DNA of 64,000 nt, taken from NCBI GenBank assembly GCA_963721445.1, contig CAVRIZ010000005.1, forward strand, positions 310,001-374,000. Direction: 5' to 3'. The notes under the pieces were generated by a model. That model was given only the letters and a program-made list of their open reading frames with translations. It made no database searches and was not told where the DNA came from. The stretch comes from DAIOEK01 sp963721445 (GTDB taxonomy: Bacteria > Chloroflexota > Anaerolineae > Anaerolineales > Anaerolineaceae). A program made the translations under genes and the position numbers. The first letter of the stretch is position 1. Every line of letters begins with the position of its first letter. Shown here one piece after another: positions 9,034-16,929 of this stretch.

Positions 9034-9174
9034 GATTATTGGTCAGATCCGGGTGTCGGTTGTGGATATTGAGATGGGTTTTACGCTTTGCGTTCAACTC
9101 ATCCAACGACTGCCCTCGATGGAGTGCCTTCGATAGGGATCGTGAAAAGGTGTGAGTGTATCTGACAAGGAAAT

Positions 9175-9921
9175 CTACGATCGGAACCCTTTGTTATCGA
9201 ACCATTCCGGGAACATATGAGAGTTGACTAAGATAACATCGGGATGATCAGGCAAAAATTGGCGTAGCATGCCATCATGCGGACCCAATACCAATTTGAT
9301 CAGCCAGGAGGGGGTAGTGTTGTTATACACCGCTCCTGCATCGCCGGCATTGAAAAACCAACCCTTCTCCAACTTGACAGCCACGCCACAATGGCCCCAT
9401 GAATGCCCGTGCAGAGGCACCAACCACATCTCTGGCTTGAATGGTAGTCTGATGGCTTTTAGGCTGTACCACAATTCATCCTTCGTGTCGTACAACTTCC
9501 ATTGCTTAACCTTTGAAATGTGGCGGGGAATATAAGCCATATCGGTCCAGCGATGGGATTTTCCTGTAAAGGCATCAAATTCGCGTTGATGAACATGCAC
9601 CTGAGCCCAGGGGAAATCCGGCAAGCCCCCACAATGATCGAAATGCATATGGGTCAGGATGATATGATGGACATCTTCGGGTTGGTAGCCAAGGCGCATC
9701 ACTTGATTGACGGCTGTTTCCTGTGGATCGAATGATACTCTCGTGATCACCTGGAATAAATTCATCATCCAATGAGGCTTTGCATAATCTTCAAGCCCTG
9801 GACCTGTATCAATGAGTACAAGACCCTGGTCCGTTTCAACCAGAGTGCAGACAAGACCAGTCTTTAATTTCGATGGCCAGCGGGCATCGCAGGTAAAGCC
9901 ATTGAAAATGTGGATTACCAT
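9175..9921 (-). CDS. MBL-fold metallo-hydrolase (lactonase-like)
   Basis: A 248-residue metallo-beta-lactamase-fold hydrolase. ILTHMHFDHCGG is the two-metal HxHxDH site near residue 95; later ligands are in HGHSWGHCG and NAGDAGAVYN. The arrangement resembles N-acyl-homoserine-lactonase-like and related hydrolases acting on lactones or esters, but substrate residues are not diagnostic. AAGGAG lies six bases upstream of ATG 9921, which I prefer over the ATG seven codons earlier. No terminator or operon partner is visible on either side. Confidence 0.85.
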   Translation of the reverse strand: MVIHIFNGFTCDARWPSKLKTGLVCTLVETDQGLVLIDTGPGLEDYAKPHWMMNLFQVITRVSFDPQETAVNQVMRLGYQPEDVHHIILTHMHFDHCGGLPDFPWAQVHVHQREFDAFTGKSHRWTDMAYIPRHISKVKQWKLYDTKDELWYSLKAIRLPFKPEMWLVPLHGHSWGHCGVAVKLEKGWFFNAGDAGAVYNNTTPSWLIKLVLGPHDGMLRQFLPDHPDVILVNSHMFPEWFDNKGFRS

Positions 9922-10090
9922 TCTGCTCCTTCTGAATGACACATCTCTGGTATGGACAATCTATATTTTGTAGTATAGCATGCAGCAAGGTCGGAATCCT
10001 GCCTGCTAACAAATAGTCATGGAAAGCCTGGCTTATTAATTTTGAAGGAATATAAATCTGCCTGATGAAGCGGATATTTGTTTAACCGTA

Positions 10091-10346
10091 ACGCGGTGCG
10101 CGCCTTCGGTGAGTGTGACTCCCGCAGGTCCAGTTATGCTTAAAGTAAAATGACCGTCTTTCAACCAGTCATTTTGGGTGTGCCCACGCGGTGCGCGCCT
10201 TCGGCGAGGATGACTCCCGCAGGTCCTGTTATGCTTAAAGTTAAATGACCGTCTTTCAACCGGTCATTTATTTGGTGCGCCGAAGGTTGACTCCCGCAGG
10301 TCCAGTTATGGGAAATTAAATGAGACTGTCTTTCAACCAGTCTCAT
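10091..10346 (-). repeat. Degenerate tandem array of tRNA 3'-end-like units and hairpins behind tRNA-Glu
   Basis: Three units are spaced 95 and 84 bases apart, then 77 bases to the tRNA. On the minus strand each begins with a hairpin whose nine-base loop is always GTTGAAAGA (minus strand): 10320-10346, 10243-10269 and 10147-10176. Each hairpin is followed by a piece resembling the 3' half of tRNA-Glu (CATAAC, GGA, GAGTC, and GCGCACC in place of GGGGGCACCA). Stem sequences differ between units while pairing is kept: ATGAGACTG/CAGTCTCAT versus AAATGACCG/CGGTCATTT. The third stem has a G-U pair only on the minus strand, supporting transcription from the tRNA side. No open frame spans the array. 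Confidence 0.75.
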
Positions 10347-10349
10347 ATT

Positions 10350-10424
10350 TGGTGCCCCCAAGGAGACTCGAACTCCTGTTATGGCCTTGAAAGGGCCGTG
10401 TCCTAACCGCTAGACCATGGGGGC
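10350..10424 (-). tRNA. tRNA-Glu (anticodon TTC)
   Basis: A 75-base cloverleaf including an encoded CCA. The acceptor GCCCCCA pairs with TGGGGGC. The D arm is GTC/GAC, the anticodon loop CTTTCAA carries TTC, and the T arm is AGGAG/CTCCT around TTCGAGT. The first anticodon-stem pair is a C-A mismatch (positions 27-43), which is unusual but tolerable. It has its own promoter inside the end of the amylase gene and is followed by the hairpin repeat array. Confidence 0.95.
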
Positions 10425-10434
10425 AACGGAGGAC

Positions 10435-10463
10435 ATTCTACCATTTCCCTTCCCAACGGTCAA
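10435..10463 (-). promoter_or_regulatory. Promoter of tRNA-Glu
   Basis: On the minus strand TTGACC (10458-10463) and TAGAAT (10435-10440) are separated by 17 bases and lie about ten bases before the tRNA 5' end. The boxes overlap the last codons and the stop of the amylase gene. Confidence 0.75.
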
Positions 10464-11851
10464 GGAATTTGTCAGCACCGTCGCTCAGCCAATTTTCTTC
10501 AAGATTCGCCCCCAGCAGGCTGGCACTTCCACTTGATTCTGTTAGCCCACGTATCTCAATGCGATAGGCCGGATCGAGTTCATCCTGCCAGAGACCGGTT
10601 TGTTCCTGAGAAACCGGAATGGTAATTTGCGCCGGGTTTGAATCCGCATTCAGGCAGACGAGGATTGTATCGTCCGCGTATGTCCGGCAGAATACGAATT
10701 GCAGGTGTGCCACCATCAACTGCCGGTAATCGCCTGCTTGCAGGGATACATGGCTCTTACGAATCTGTGCAAGCCTGCGAATGGTATCTGCCAGATGAGG
10801 TTGGGGTGCGTTTTGGGCAGCGGTTCGGATATCCAGCGCCGGACGAAGGGCAGTCATCACTCCCGCCGGACCTTCTTCCCTTGCAGACCCCCATTCGCTG
10901 CCGTAATAGATGGATGGGATCCCGGGCATACAGAAGAGAAGGATGTAGAGGGGGAATAAAAGCCTTGGATCCGGCAACATGCTGGCAATCCGGTTGACAT
11001 CGTGATTATCGGCAAAATTATAGAGATTTTCACCCCGATACATTCCCTCCTTGCCGAATAAACGGTTCAAGGAATACGCGATCTCAAAGTAGTTCTTATC
11101 CACCAGGCTCGAGTATGATCCTTTATAACATTCATAATTTGTGACCGAATGCAGATGATCCGCATTCATCCATTTCCGGTAATCACCCTGCACCACCTCC
11201 CCCATCAGCCAGAAATCAGGTTTTTTCTCATCGCAATGGACGCGCAGTTCATGCAGGAAGTTCAGGTCGAGCACATCGGCAGCATCCAGGCGGATGCCGT
11301 CGATCTCAAATTCATCCACCCACAGATCGATGGCTGAAAAAAGATGCTCTCGTACTTCCCTGTTTTTCAGATTTAGTTTGACCAGGTCATAATGCTGATC
11401 CCATCCGGTGTAGGTGAATGGATCACCGTATGGGCTTTTGTGACCGAATTGGAGGTTGTGGAACCAATCCCGGAAGGATGAGGATTCCCCGTTTGTGAGG
11501 ACATCCCGGAAAGCCCAGAAATCCCTGCCCGTGTGATTAAAAACCCCATCCAAGAACCAGGCGCATTCCCCTGCCATGCAGTTCGCGGCTGAATTGCTGC
11601 AGGTCTGCATTGGTACCCAACCTTCGATCCACCTGATAATAATCAGCCGTATCATACCCATGAGCCGATGACTCAAACACCGGTCCAAGGTAAATGGCGG
11701 TTGCTCCGAGGGATTGAATATGATCCAACCAACCTGATAATTGCTCGATCCGATGTACAGGTGCGGACGAAAAATCATTCCGTTTTGGCGCATCCAACAA
11801 ACCGAGAGGATAGATATGATAAAAGATGCTGGATTGGATCCATGATGTCAT
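10438..11851 (-). pseudogene. GH13 alpha-amylase family glycosidase, frameshifted
   Basis: An alpha-glucan-active (beta/alpha)8 enzyme of about 470 residues when the frames are joined. The N-terminal part (IFYHIYPLG, AIYLGPVFES, GRGMRLVL) starts at 11851. The rest (DGVFNHTG, DGIRLDAADVLD with the nucleophile aspartate, LMGEVVQG with the acid/base glutamate, NFADNHDVNRIAS) is one frame over. Removing one base of the CC at 11550-11551 gives RLVLDGVFNHTG, a normal GH13 region. There is no signal peptide, so it is probably cytoplasmic, of the maltogenic-amylase or cyclomaltodextrinase type. It is either a sequence error or a very recent one-base insertion. Confidence 0.83.
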
Positions 11852-11956
11852 GCGCGATTCCTATACTGACAGGCTGTGTTATTTGAGAAAATTACTGATG
11901 AGGACGTCCCATTCATGAATTGCGGGACTCGGCAGCAGCGTTCTCTGGTCTCAACG

Positions 11957-12642
11957 TTAAAACAATTTACGCACCGGGTCGATCAGATCCGGCCGGTCAT
12001 TGCGGGGACTATTCACATCCATAGAGACGGGATGATAGGACATCTGGTCTGAGGGAAAGGGAATCAACAACTGCTGCAGCGCAGGCAGTGTGTTCTTGGG
12101 GTTGATCCATTCCCACATATTCTTCTTGTCCAGGATCACCGGCATCCGGTCGTGAAATTCAGAGATGAGCGAATTAGACGGAGCAGGTGATGATGGTGGT
12201 CGAATGGACCCGCTCCCCTTCTGGAGAGAGCCATTCCTCCCATAAGCCGGCGAAAGCGAACGCCTTCGCATCCTTTAAATGGATGAACAAAGGCTCTTTT
12301 CCCTGCTTCCCCGCCTGACCGATCTGACGCCATTCATAGAATCCGCTGGATAAGATCAGGTTTCTACGCTTCGAGAACGGACTCCGGAAAGACGGGTTTC
12401 TCCTGGAGCGTCTCCGATCGGGCATTGATGAGTTTATTCCCGATCGTCCTATCCTTCGCCCAGGATGGGATCAAACCCCAGTGAAACATTTCTACCTGGC
12501 GGGTCTTTTCGTCCCTGACCACCGCAACCGGCTGAGTCGGTGCGATATTGTAGCGGGGAGCGTACTCCTCAGGGATTCCACCCAGGTCGAGTTCATCCTG
12601 CAGGTCCCCCGGATCTAATATGAGGGTGAATTGTCCGCACAT
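11957..12642 (-). pseudogene. SRAP-domain (YedK/HMCES-like) protein with two frameshifts
   Basis: A protein of about 228 residues when three frames are joined. It begins MCGQFTL, where Cys2 is the residue that crosslinks abasic sites in single-stranded DNA in this family. PRYNIAPTQPVAVVR and LIPSWAKD follow, then ILSSGFYEW (active-site glutamate), then SLISEFHDRMPVIL (active-site histidine). The first shift is at the GGG of 12394-12396 and the second near 12178-12185; both look like one added base. All catalytic residues survive, so sequence error is as likely as decay. GGAGGG precedes the start. It is divergent from ftcD. Confidence 0.8.
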
Positions 12643-12686
12643 TTTCCCTCCATTTGTTTCTCTAAGTGGATCAAAGACCTGATATC

Positions 12687-12724
12687 ATTATAACTTGACA
12701 GACCAAGTATCAAATACTGATAAT
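12687..12724. promoter_or_regulatory. Divergent promoters between SRAP gene and ftcD
   Basis: Rightward, TTGACA (12695-12700) and GATAAT (12719-12724) are 18 bases apart, upstream of ftcD. Leftward, TATAAT (12687-12692) has a weaker TTTGAT at 16 bases (12709-12714) and leads to the SRAP gene. The two promoters interlock. Confidence 0.6.
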
Positions 12725-12752
12725 AGCCATATCCTTTTCCTGAGAGGTCGCC

Positions 12753-14289
12753 ATGTCCATGCCATTGGTTGAATGCATTCCCAATTTCTCTGAAGCCCGC
12801 CGACCGGAGGTTGTGGACGCCATTCTGCAGGTCATCTCCGCGGTTCCGGGAATCCATGTCCTCGATCGCCATTCAGATATGGACCATAACCGGACCGTCG
12901 TCACCTTTGTCGGACCACCTGAAGGTGTTGAGGAAGCGGCATTTCAATCCATTGCCAAAGCAGCAGAGCTCATCAATTTGGATGAGCACACCGGAGAGCA
13001 CCCCCGCATCGGGGCGACAGATGTGGTTCCCTTCGTGCCCATCCGCGACATCTCGATGGTGGAATGTGTGGAAATGGCCCGCCGTTTGGGGAAAAGGGTG
13101 GCGCAATCTCTAGATATTCCCGTCTACCTGTATGAGGAAGCGGCCGCCATCCCTGAGCGACAAAACCTGGAAAACATTCGCCGAGGTCAATACGAAGCTC
13201 TAAAAGAGGAAATGGGGAAAAATCCTGAGCGCAAACCGGATTTTGGACCTGAAAAGGTCGGGACTGCCGGGGCAACTGTGATCGGAGCCAGACAGCCATT
13301 GATCGCGTTCAATGCCTACTTGACTACCGACGATGTCAGTATCGCACAGAAGATCGCGAAGGCGATCAGACAATCCTCGGGTGGCTGGAGATTTATCAAG
13401 GGGATGGGCGTCCTGGTGGAAGGCAAAGCCCAGGTTTCGATGAACATGACCAATTACCGCCAGACCCCGTTGGGACGTGTGGTAGAGAGCATTCGTCGGG
13501 AGGCACAACGGTATGGGGTGGGGATCCATCATACCGAATTGGTCGGTCTGATCCCACAGGAAGCCTTATCGGATGCAGCCGTATGGTATCTCCAATTGGA
13601 CGGCTTTAAACCCGAACAGGTGTTGGAAACCCGCATGTATGATGCTCTTCGGGACAAGCCTGTCAATCCAATGGATAGTGACTTTCTCGACAGCCTGGCT
13701 GCTGGTACACCCACACCCGGGTGGTGGAAGCGCCTCCGCTTATGCCGCCGCGATGGGAGCGGGGCTGATATGCATGGTCAGCCGGTTGACCATCGGTAAG
13801 AAGAAATACGCAGAGGTTGAACCTCTGATGTGGAAAATTCTGGATCAGGCAGAGCCATTACAGGTGGAGCTTCGAGAATTTGTGGAGAAGGACGCCCAGG
13901 CGTTCCAATCATTACTCGAAGCAACCCGGATGCCAAAGGAAAAACCGGAAGATCTCCTGAGACGAACTGAGGCGATCAACAGTGCCACTTTGCACGCGGC
14001 TGAAATTCCGCTTGAGGTTTGTAAGAAAACGATCCAGATCATGGAGCTGGCTTTACAGGCAGTCCGTTTCGGTAATTTGAACGCCATAAGCGACGCAGCC
14101 AGTGGATTCGCAATGGCTCAAGCCGCCCTGCGTGGAGCGGGTTGGAATGTTCAAATCAATCTGGTCTCCATGACAAATTCAGCGGCTGCTCAGGTCATGT
14201 TATCTGAATTACAATCCATCAAATCAAGCGCCACACATCTGGATGGGGAATTGACCAAAGCCCTGGAAGAACGGGGAGGAATTTCTTGA
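12753..14289 (+). pseudogene. ftcD: Glutamate formimidoyltransferase / formimidoyl-THF cyclodeaminase, frameshifted
   Basis: A bifunctional folate enzyme of about 511 residues. It transfers the formimino group of formiminoglutamate to tetrahydrofolate and then releases ammonia to give methenyl-THF. The transferase half (MPLVECIPNFSEARRPEVVD, GEHPRIGATDVVPFVP) runs to about residue 322 and reads DFLDSLAAGTPTPG. The cyclodeaminase half (GGGSASAYAAAMGAGLICM onward) continues in the next frame from about 13722. One extra G in the GGG there breaks the gene. GAGAGG precedes ATG 12753. It usually acts in histidine breakdown; here no hut genes are seen, and a purine-derived formimino donor is possible. 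Confidence 0.85.
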
Positions 14290-15302
14290 GGTTAATTGGC
14301 AGGATTTGGGTGTCAGCGATACTGATATCCGTCCTCTTTTCGTCGCTTGTGGCTGGTTGCTTACCCGAAAAAGATACCCGCCGCCCAGTGGAACCTCAAT
14401 CTAGCACAGCCATTCAGGCGGCGGTGTATCCTACAAACGCTGCAACCCGAAAACCAGATCCTACCAGTACAGAGATTCCTATCCCTCCAACACCATATCC
14501 AGCCACTGTCACACCCCTACCGTGCGGAGAAGACTGGTGCATCCACAACGGCCATTTACTTCTAGAGCGACCGATCAAACCGGAGGACAATCCTACGGTG
14601 GAGAGGTTTTATGCCTACGGCGCAACAGAGGGTGGATTACGTGATCCCCATCATGGAGTCGAGTTAACCAATCCGCAGGGTACGCCTGTCCTGGCAGCGG
14701 CAAATGGCAAGGTCATTGTCGCCGGCACAGATCATTCCACAGAATATGGTTGGGGATTGGATTACTATGGCAAGCTGGTAATCCTGCAACATGAATTTCC
14801 AGGTTTCGCACTGCCGATCTACACGTTATATGCCCATCTCTCTGAAATTCTGGTGGAACCGGGTCAAACGGTAACATCTGGCGAGCAGATAGGCAAGGTC
14901 GGCTCCACAGGGACTGCACAGGGTGCGCATCTTCATTTTGAAGTCCGCCAGGGAGGGAATAGCTACTGGGATACGCGAAATCCAGAATTATGGTTAAAGC
15001 CTTGTACTGGTTGTGGTGTACTGGTCGGGACCTTTCTGGATCCAAATGGTTCCATCAGAAGATACAACAATATTAAAGTAGAAAAATTGGATGGCGAAAA
15101 TCCGGGCAATCCTGTTTACCTGGAATCCTATGCAGATCCGGCTCTCCATGGCGATGATATGCTTCAAGAAGTATTCGCCATCGGAGACCTTCCGAGCGGG
15201 ATGTATCGGATCACCATTTCCACGAATGGTGTCTCCCAGCGTATGGAGATCCAGATCCTCCCTGACCAAATCACGAAGATCGTATTTCATACAAAGAATT
15301 GA
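14286..15302 (+). CDS. M23-family peptidase lipoprotein (LytM domain)
   Basis: A 338-residue exported protein. A signal peptide with lipobox LVAGC ends near residue 25, followed by a Pro/Thr-rich linker to about residue 75. The M23 zinc-peptidase domain follows with HHGVEL, YTLYAHLSE and the HLHFEVR metal motif around residues 120-225. The C-terminal 100 residues look like a beta-sandwich. The catalytic residues appear intact, so it probably cuts or binds peptidoglycan at the envelope. It starts at a TTG overlapping the TGA of ftcD (TTGA), so it is translationally coupled to that gene. Confidence 0.85.
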   Translation: MRLIGRIWVSAILISVLFSSLVAGCLPEKDTRRPVEPQSSTAIQAAVYPTNAATRKPDPTSTEIPIPPTPYPATVTPLPCGEDWCIHNGHLLLERPIKPEDNPTVERFYAYGATEGGLRDPHHGVELTNPQGTPVLAAANGKVIVAGTDHSTEYGWGLDYYGKLVILQHEFPGFALPIYTLYAHLSEILVEPGQTVTSGEQIGKVGSTGTAQGAHLHFEVRQGGNSYWDTRNPELWLKPCTGCGVLVGTFLDPNGSIRRYNNIKVEKLDGENPGNPVYLESYADPALHGDDMLQEVFAIGDLPSGMYRITISTNGVSQRMEIQILPDQITKIVFHTKN

Positions 15303-15313
15303 GGATATAGAAC

Positions 15314-15871
15314 ATGGGACTCAAACCAGACCATTGGATTCGAAAAATGGCACTCGAACAAAAAATGATAGATCCGTATGAAGACGGGAATTATCGGAAA
15401 GGGGTCATCTCATATGGAGTGTCTTCGTATGGCTACGATATCCGGGTCGCGGATGAGTTTAAGATCTTTACGAATGTGTATTCCACAGTCGTGGATCCTA
15501 AGAATTTTGACATTCGATCCATGGTTGATTTCAAAGGGGATGTGTGTGTTATACCGCCAAATTCCTTTGCGCTTGCTCGAACCATCGAATATTTTCGTAT
15601 TCCCAGGGGAATTCTGACCGTCTGTCTCGGAAAGAGCACCTACGCCCGGTGCGGGATCATCGTGAATGTCACTCCGTTCGAACCGGAGTGGGAAGGGTTT
15701 GTAACGTTGGAAATATCCAATACCACCCCGCTGCCCGCCAAGATTTACGCCAAAGAGGGTATCGCTCAGGTCTTGTTCTTTGAAGGTGACGAAGTATGCC
15801 AGATCTCGTATGCCGACAAAAAGGGTAAATACCAGAAACAACAAACCATCGAATTGCCCAAGATGCTTTGA
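15314..15871 (+). CDS. dcd: dCTP deaminase
   Basis: This 185-residue enzyme deaminates dCTP to dUTP, the main bacterial route to dTMP precursors. Clear motifs are SVSSYGYDIRV-like GVSSYGYDIRVADEFK, LARTIEYFRIP, GKSTYARCGIIV and FEPEWEGFVTLEISNTT, all typical of trimeric Dcd; the catalytic glutamate lies in the last. Length matches the family. Start ATG 15314 lies 11 bases after the M23 gene stop with GAGG upstream, so the two are probably cotranscribed. Confidence 0.95.
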   Translation: MGLKPDHWIRKMALEQKMIDPYEDGNYRKGVISYGVSSYGYDIRVADEFKIFTNVYSTVVDPKNFDIRSMVDFKGDVCVIPPNSFALARTIEYFRIPRGILTVCLGKSTYARCGIIVNVTPFEPEWEGFVTLEISNTTPLPAKIYAKEGIAQVLFFEGDEVCQISYADKKGKYQKQQTIELPKML

Positions 15872-15983
15872 GAGAGTTTAAGCGAGGACCGCTCCTACCC
15901 GACTGTTAGTAGTATGTGAAAAAGGTCCGCATAATTTTCTAAAATAAAGTAGGATTTTAGTATCCAATTAAAGAGAATTTTGA

Positions 15984-15989
15984 TATAGT
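15984..15989 (+). promoter_or_regulatory. -10 box seven bases before the Fe-S gene start
   Basis: TATAGT (with upstream TG giving an extended -10, TGATATAGT) ends seven bases before ATG 15997, and no Shine-Dalgarno sequence is present. This predicts transcription starting at or next to the start codon. Confidence 0.5.
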
Positions 15990-15996
15990 AACCGAA

Positions 15997-16923
15997 ATGA
16001 AAATACTTTCCCCTTCCATCAAAGATTTTTTTAGCCAGGGAAAACGGGTAAAGGGCTATCGCTGGACAGATTTTGTCCATGGATTTTTATACGCCCGTTT
16101 TATCTACCTGTACATTGCCATCGGAACCAACAATCATTGGGTAGCAAAAGCGATCTTCCCACTGATTACGTTTTTTTATCGAATCAAATCCGCTCTTGAT
16201 CCGAATCCAAAGTTAAAATCTACAGATGCGATCACCTTTGCGGATACCTACCATGGGAAAGTAGTGCCTCTCGCTGGAGCAAAACAACTGGTAACTGTAC
16301 AAGAAGACATCCACCTTGAAAATCTGGAAAAAGTGGTTCCATATAAGCTGGCCAGAGATATCATCCTTCAGGAACCGCAGCATCTGGGTGTTTTGGATTG
16401 TCCCTGTCGTTCAGCCAGAGAGAAACCTTGCCTGCCGTTAGATGTCTGTATCGTCGTGGGTGAACCGTTCGTCGGGATGATGTCCGACTCGACCACGAAG
16501 AAGTTCCGAAAGATAAGCCAGTCAGAAGCACTTCAAATCCTTGAGGAAGAAGACGCCAGAGGGCATGTGCACCATGCTTTCTTTAAAGATGCAATGCTTG
16601 GACGATTCTATGCCATCTGCAACTGCTGCTCCTGCTGTTGTGCCGCCATTCAATCCCAGGCACATGGATCGAATATGCTGGCCTCCTCAGGCTATATCGC
16701 ATCCATCGACGAATCGTTGTGTATCGGTTGCGCAATCTGCGAGGATATGTGTCAATTCCATGCCCTAACAATTCAGGATGGAACATGTCAGGTATCGTAC
16801 GCGGCATGTATGGGTTGTGGAATTTGCGTAAGTCAATGCCCCCAGGAAGCCATATCACTTAATACAGATATAACAAAAGGGATTCCCCTGGAATTGGATC
16901 GCTTGCTGCTCGAAATGCAATAA
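15997..16923 (+). CDS. Cysteine-rich 4Fe-4S ferredoxin-like protein
   Basis: A 308-residue protein with three cysteine regions. CPCRSAREKPC lies near residue 135, CNCCSCCC at 208-215, and two ferredoxin 4Fe-4S motifs follow: CIGCAICEDMC at 242 and CMGCGICVSQCP at 271. The C-terminal pair should bind two [4Fe-4S] clusters for electron transfer. The N-terminal 70 residues are aromatic and hydrophobic (GFLYARFIYLYIAIG) and may touch the membrane. The middle cysteine-rich regions look like an additional metal or cluster site. The redox partner is unknown. It is monocistronic, convergent with selB, with only six bases between the stop codons. Confidence 0.8.
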   Translation: MKILSPSIKDFFSQGKRVKGYRWTDFVHGFLYARFIYLYIAIGTNNHWVAKAIFPLITFFYRIKSALDPNPKLKSTDAITFADTYHGKVVPLAGAKQLVTVQEDIHLENLEKVVPYKLARDIILQEPQHLGVLDCPCRSAREKPCLPLDVCIVVGEPFVGMMSDSTTKKFRKISQSEALQILEEEDARGHVHHAFFKDAMLGRFYAICNCCSCCCAAIQSQAHGSNMLASSGYIASIDESLCIGCAICEDMCQFHALTIQDGTCQVSYAACMGCGICVSQCPQEAISLNTDITKGIPLELDRLLLEMQ

Positions 16924-16929
16924 CACCAA

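Noticed and set aside
10091..10346. CRISPR array interpretation of the repeats
   Set aside because: Only three units with unequal spacing, repeats that diverge, and hairpins plus tRNA-like parts instead of constant repeats with unique spacers.
2964..14289. Programmed ribosomal frameshifting in the frameshifted genes
   Set aside because: Shifts occur in unrelated genes, at ordinary short runs without slippery heptamers or downstream pseudoknots, and orthologues are normally single-frame.
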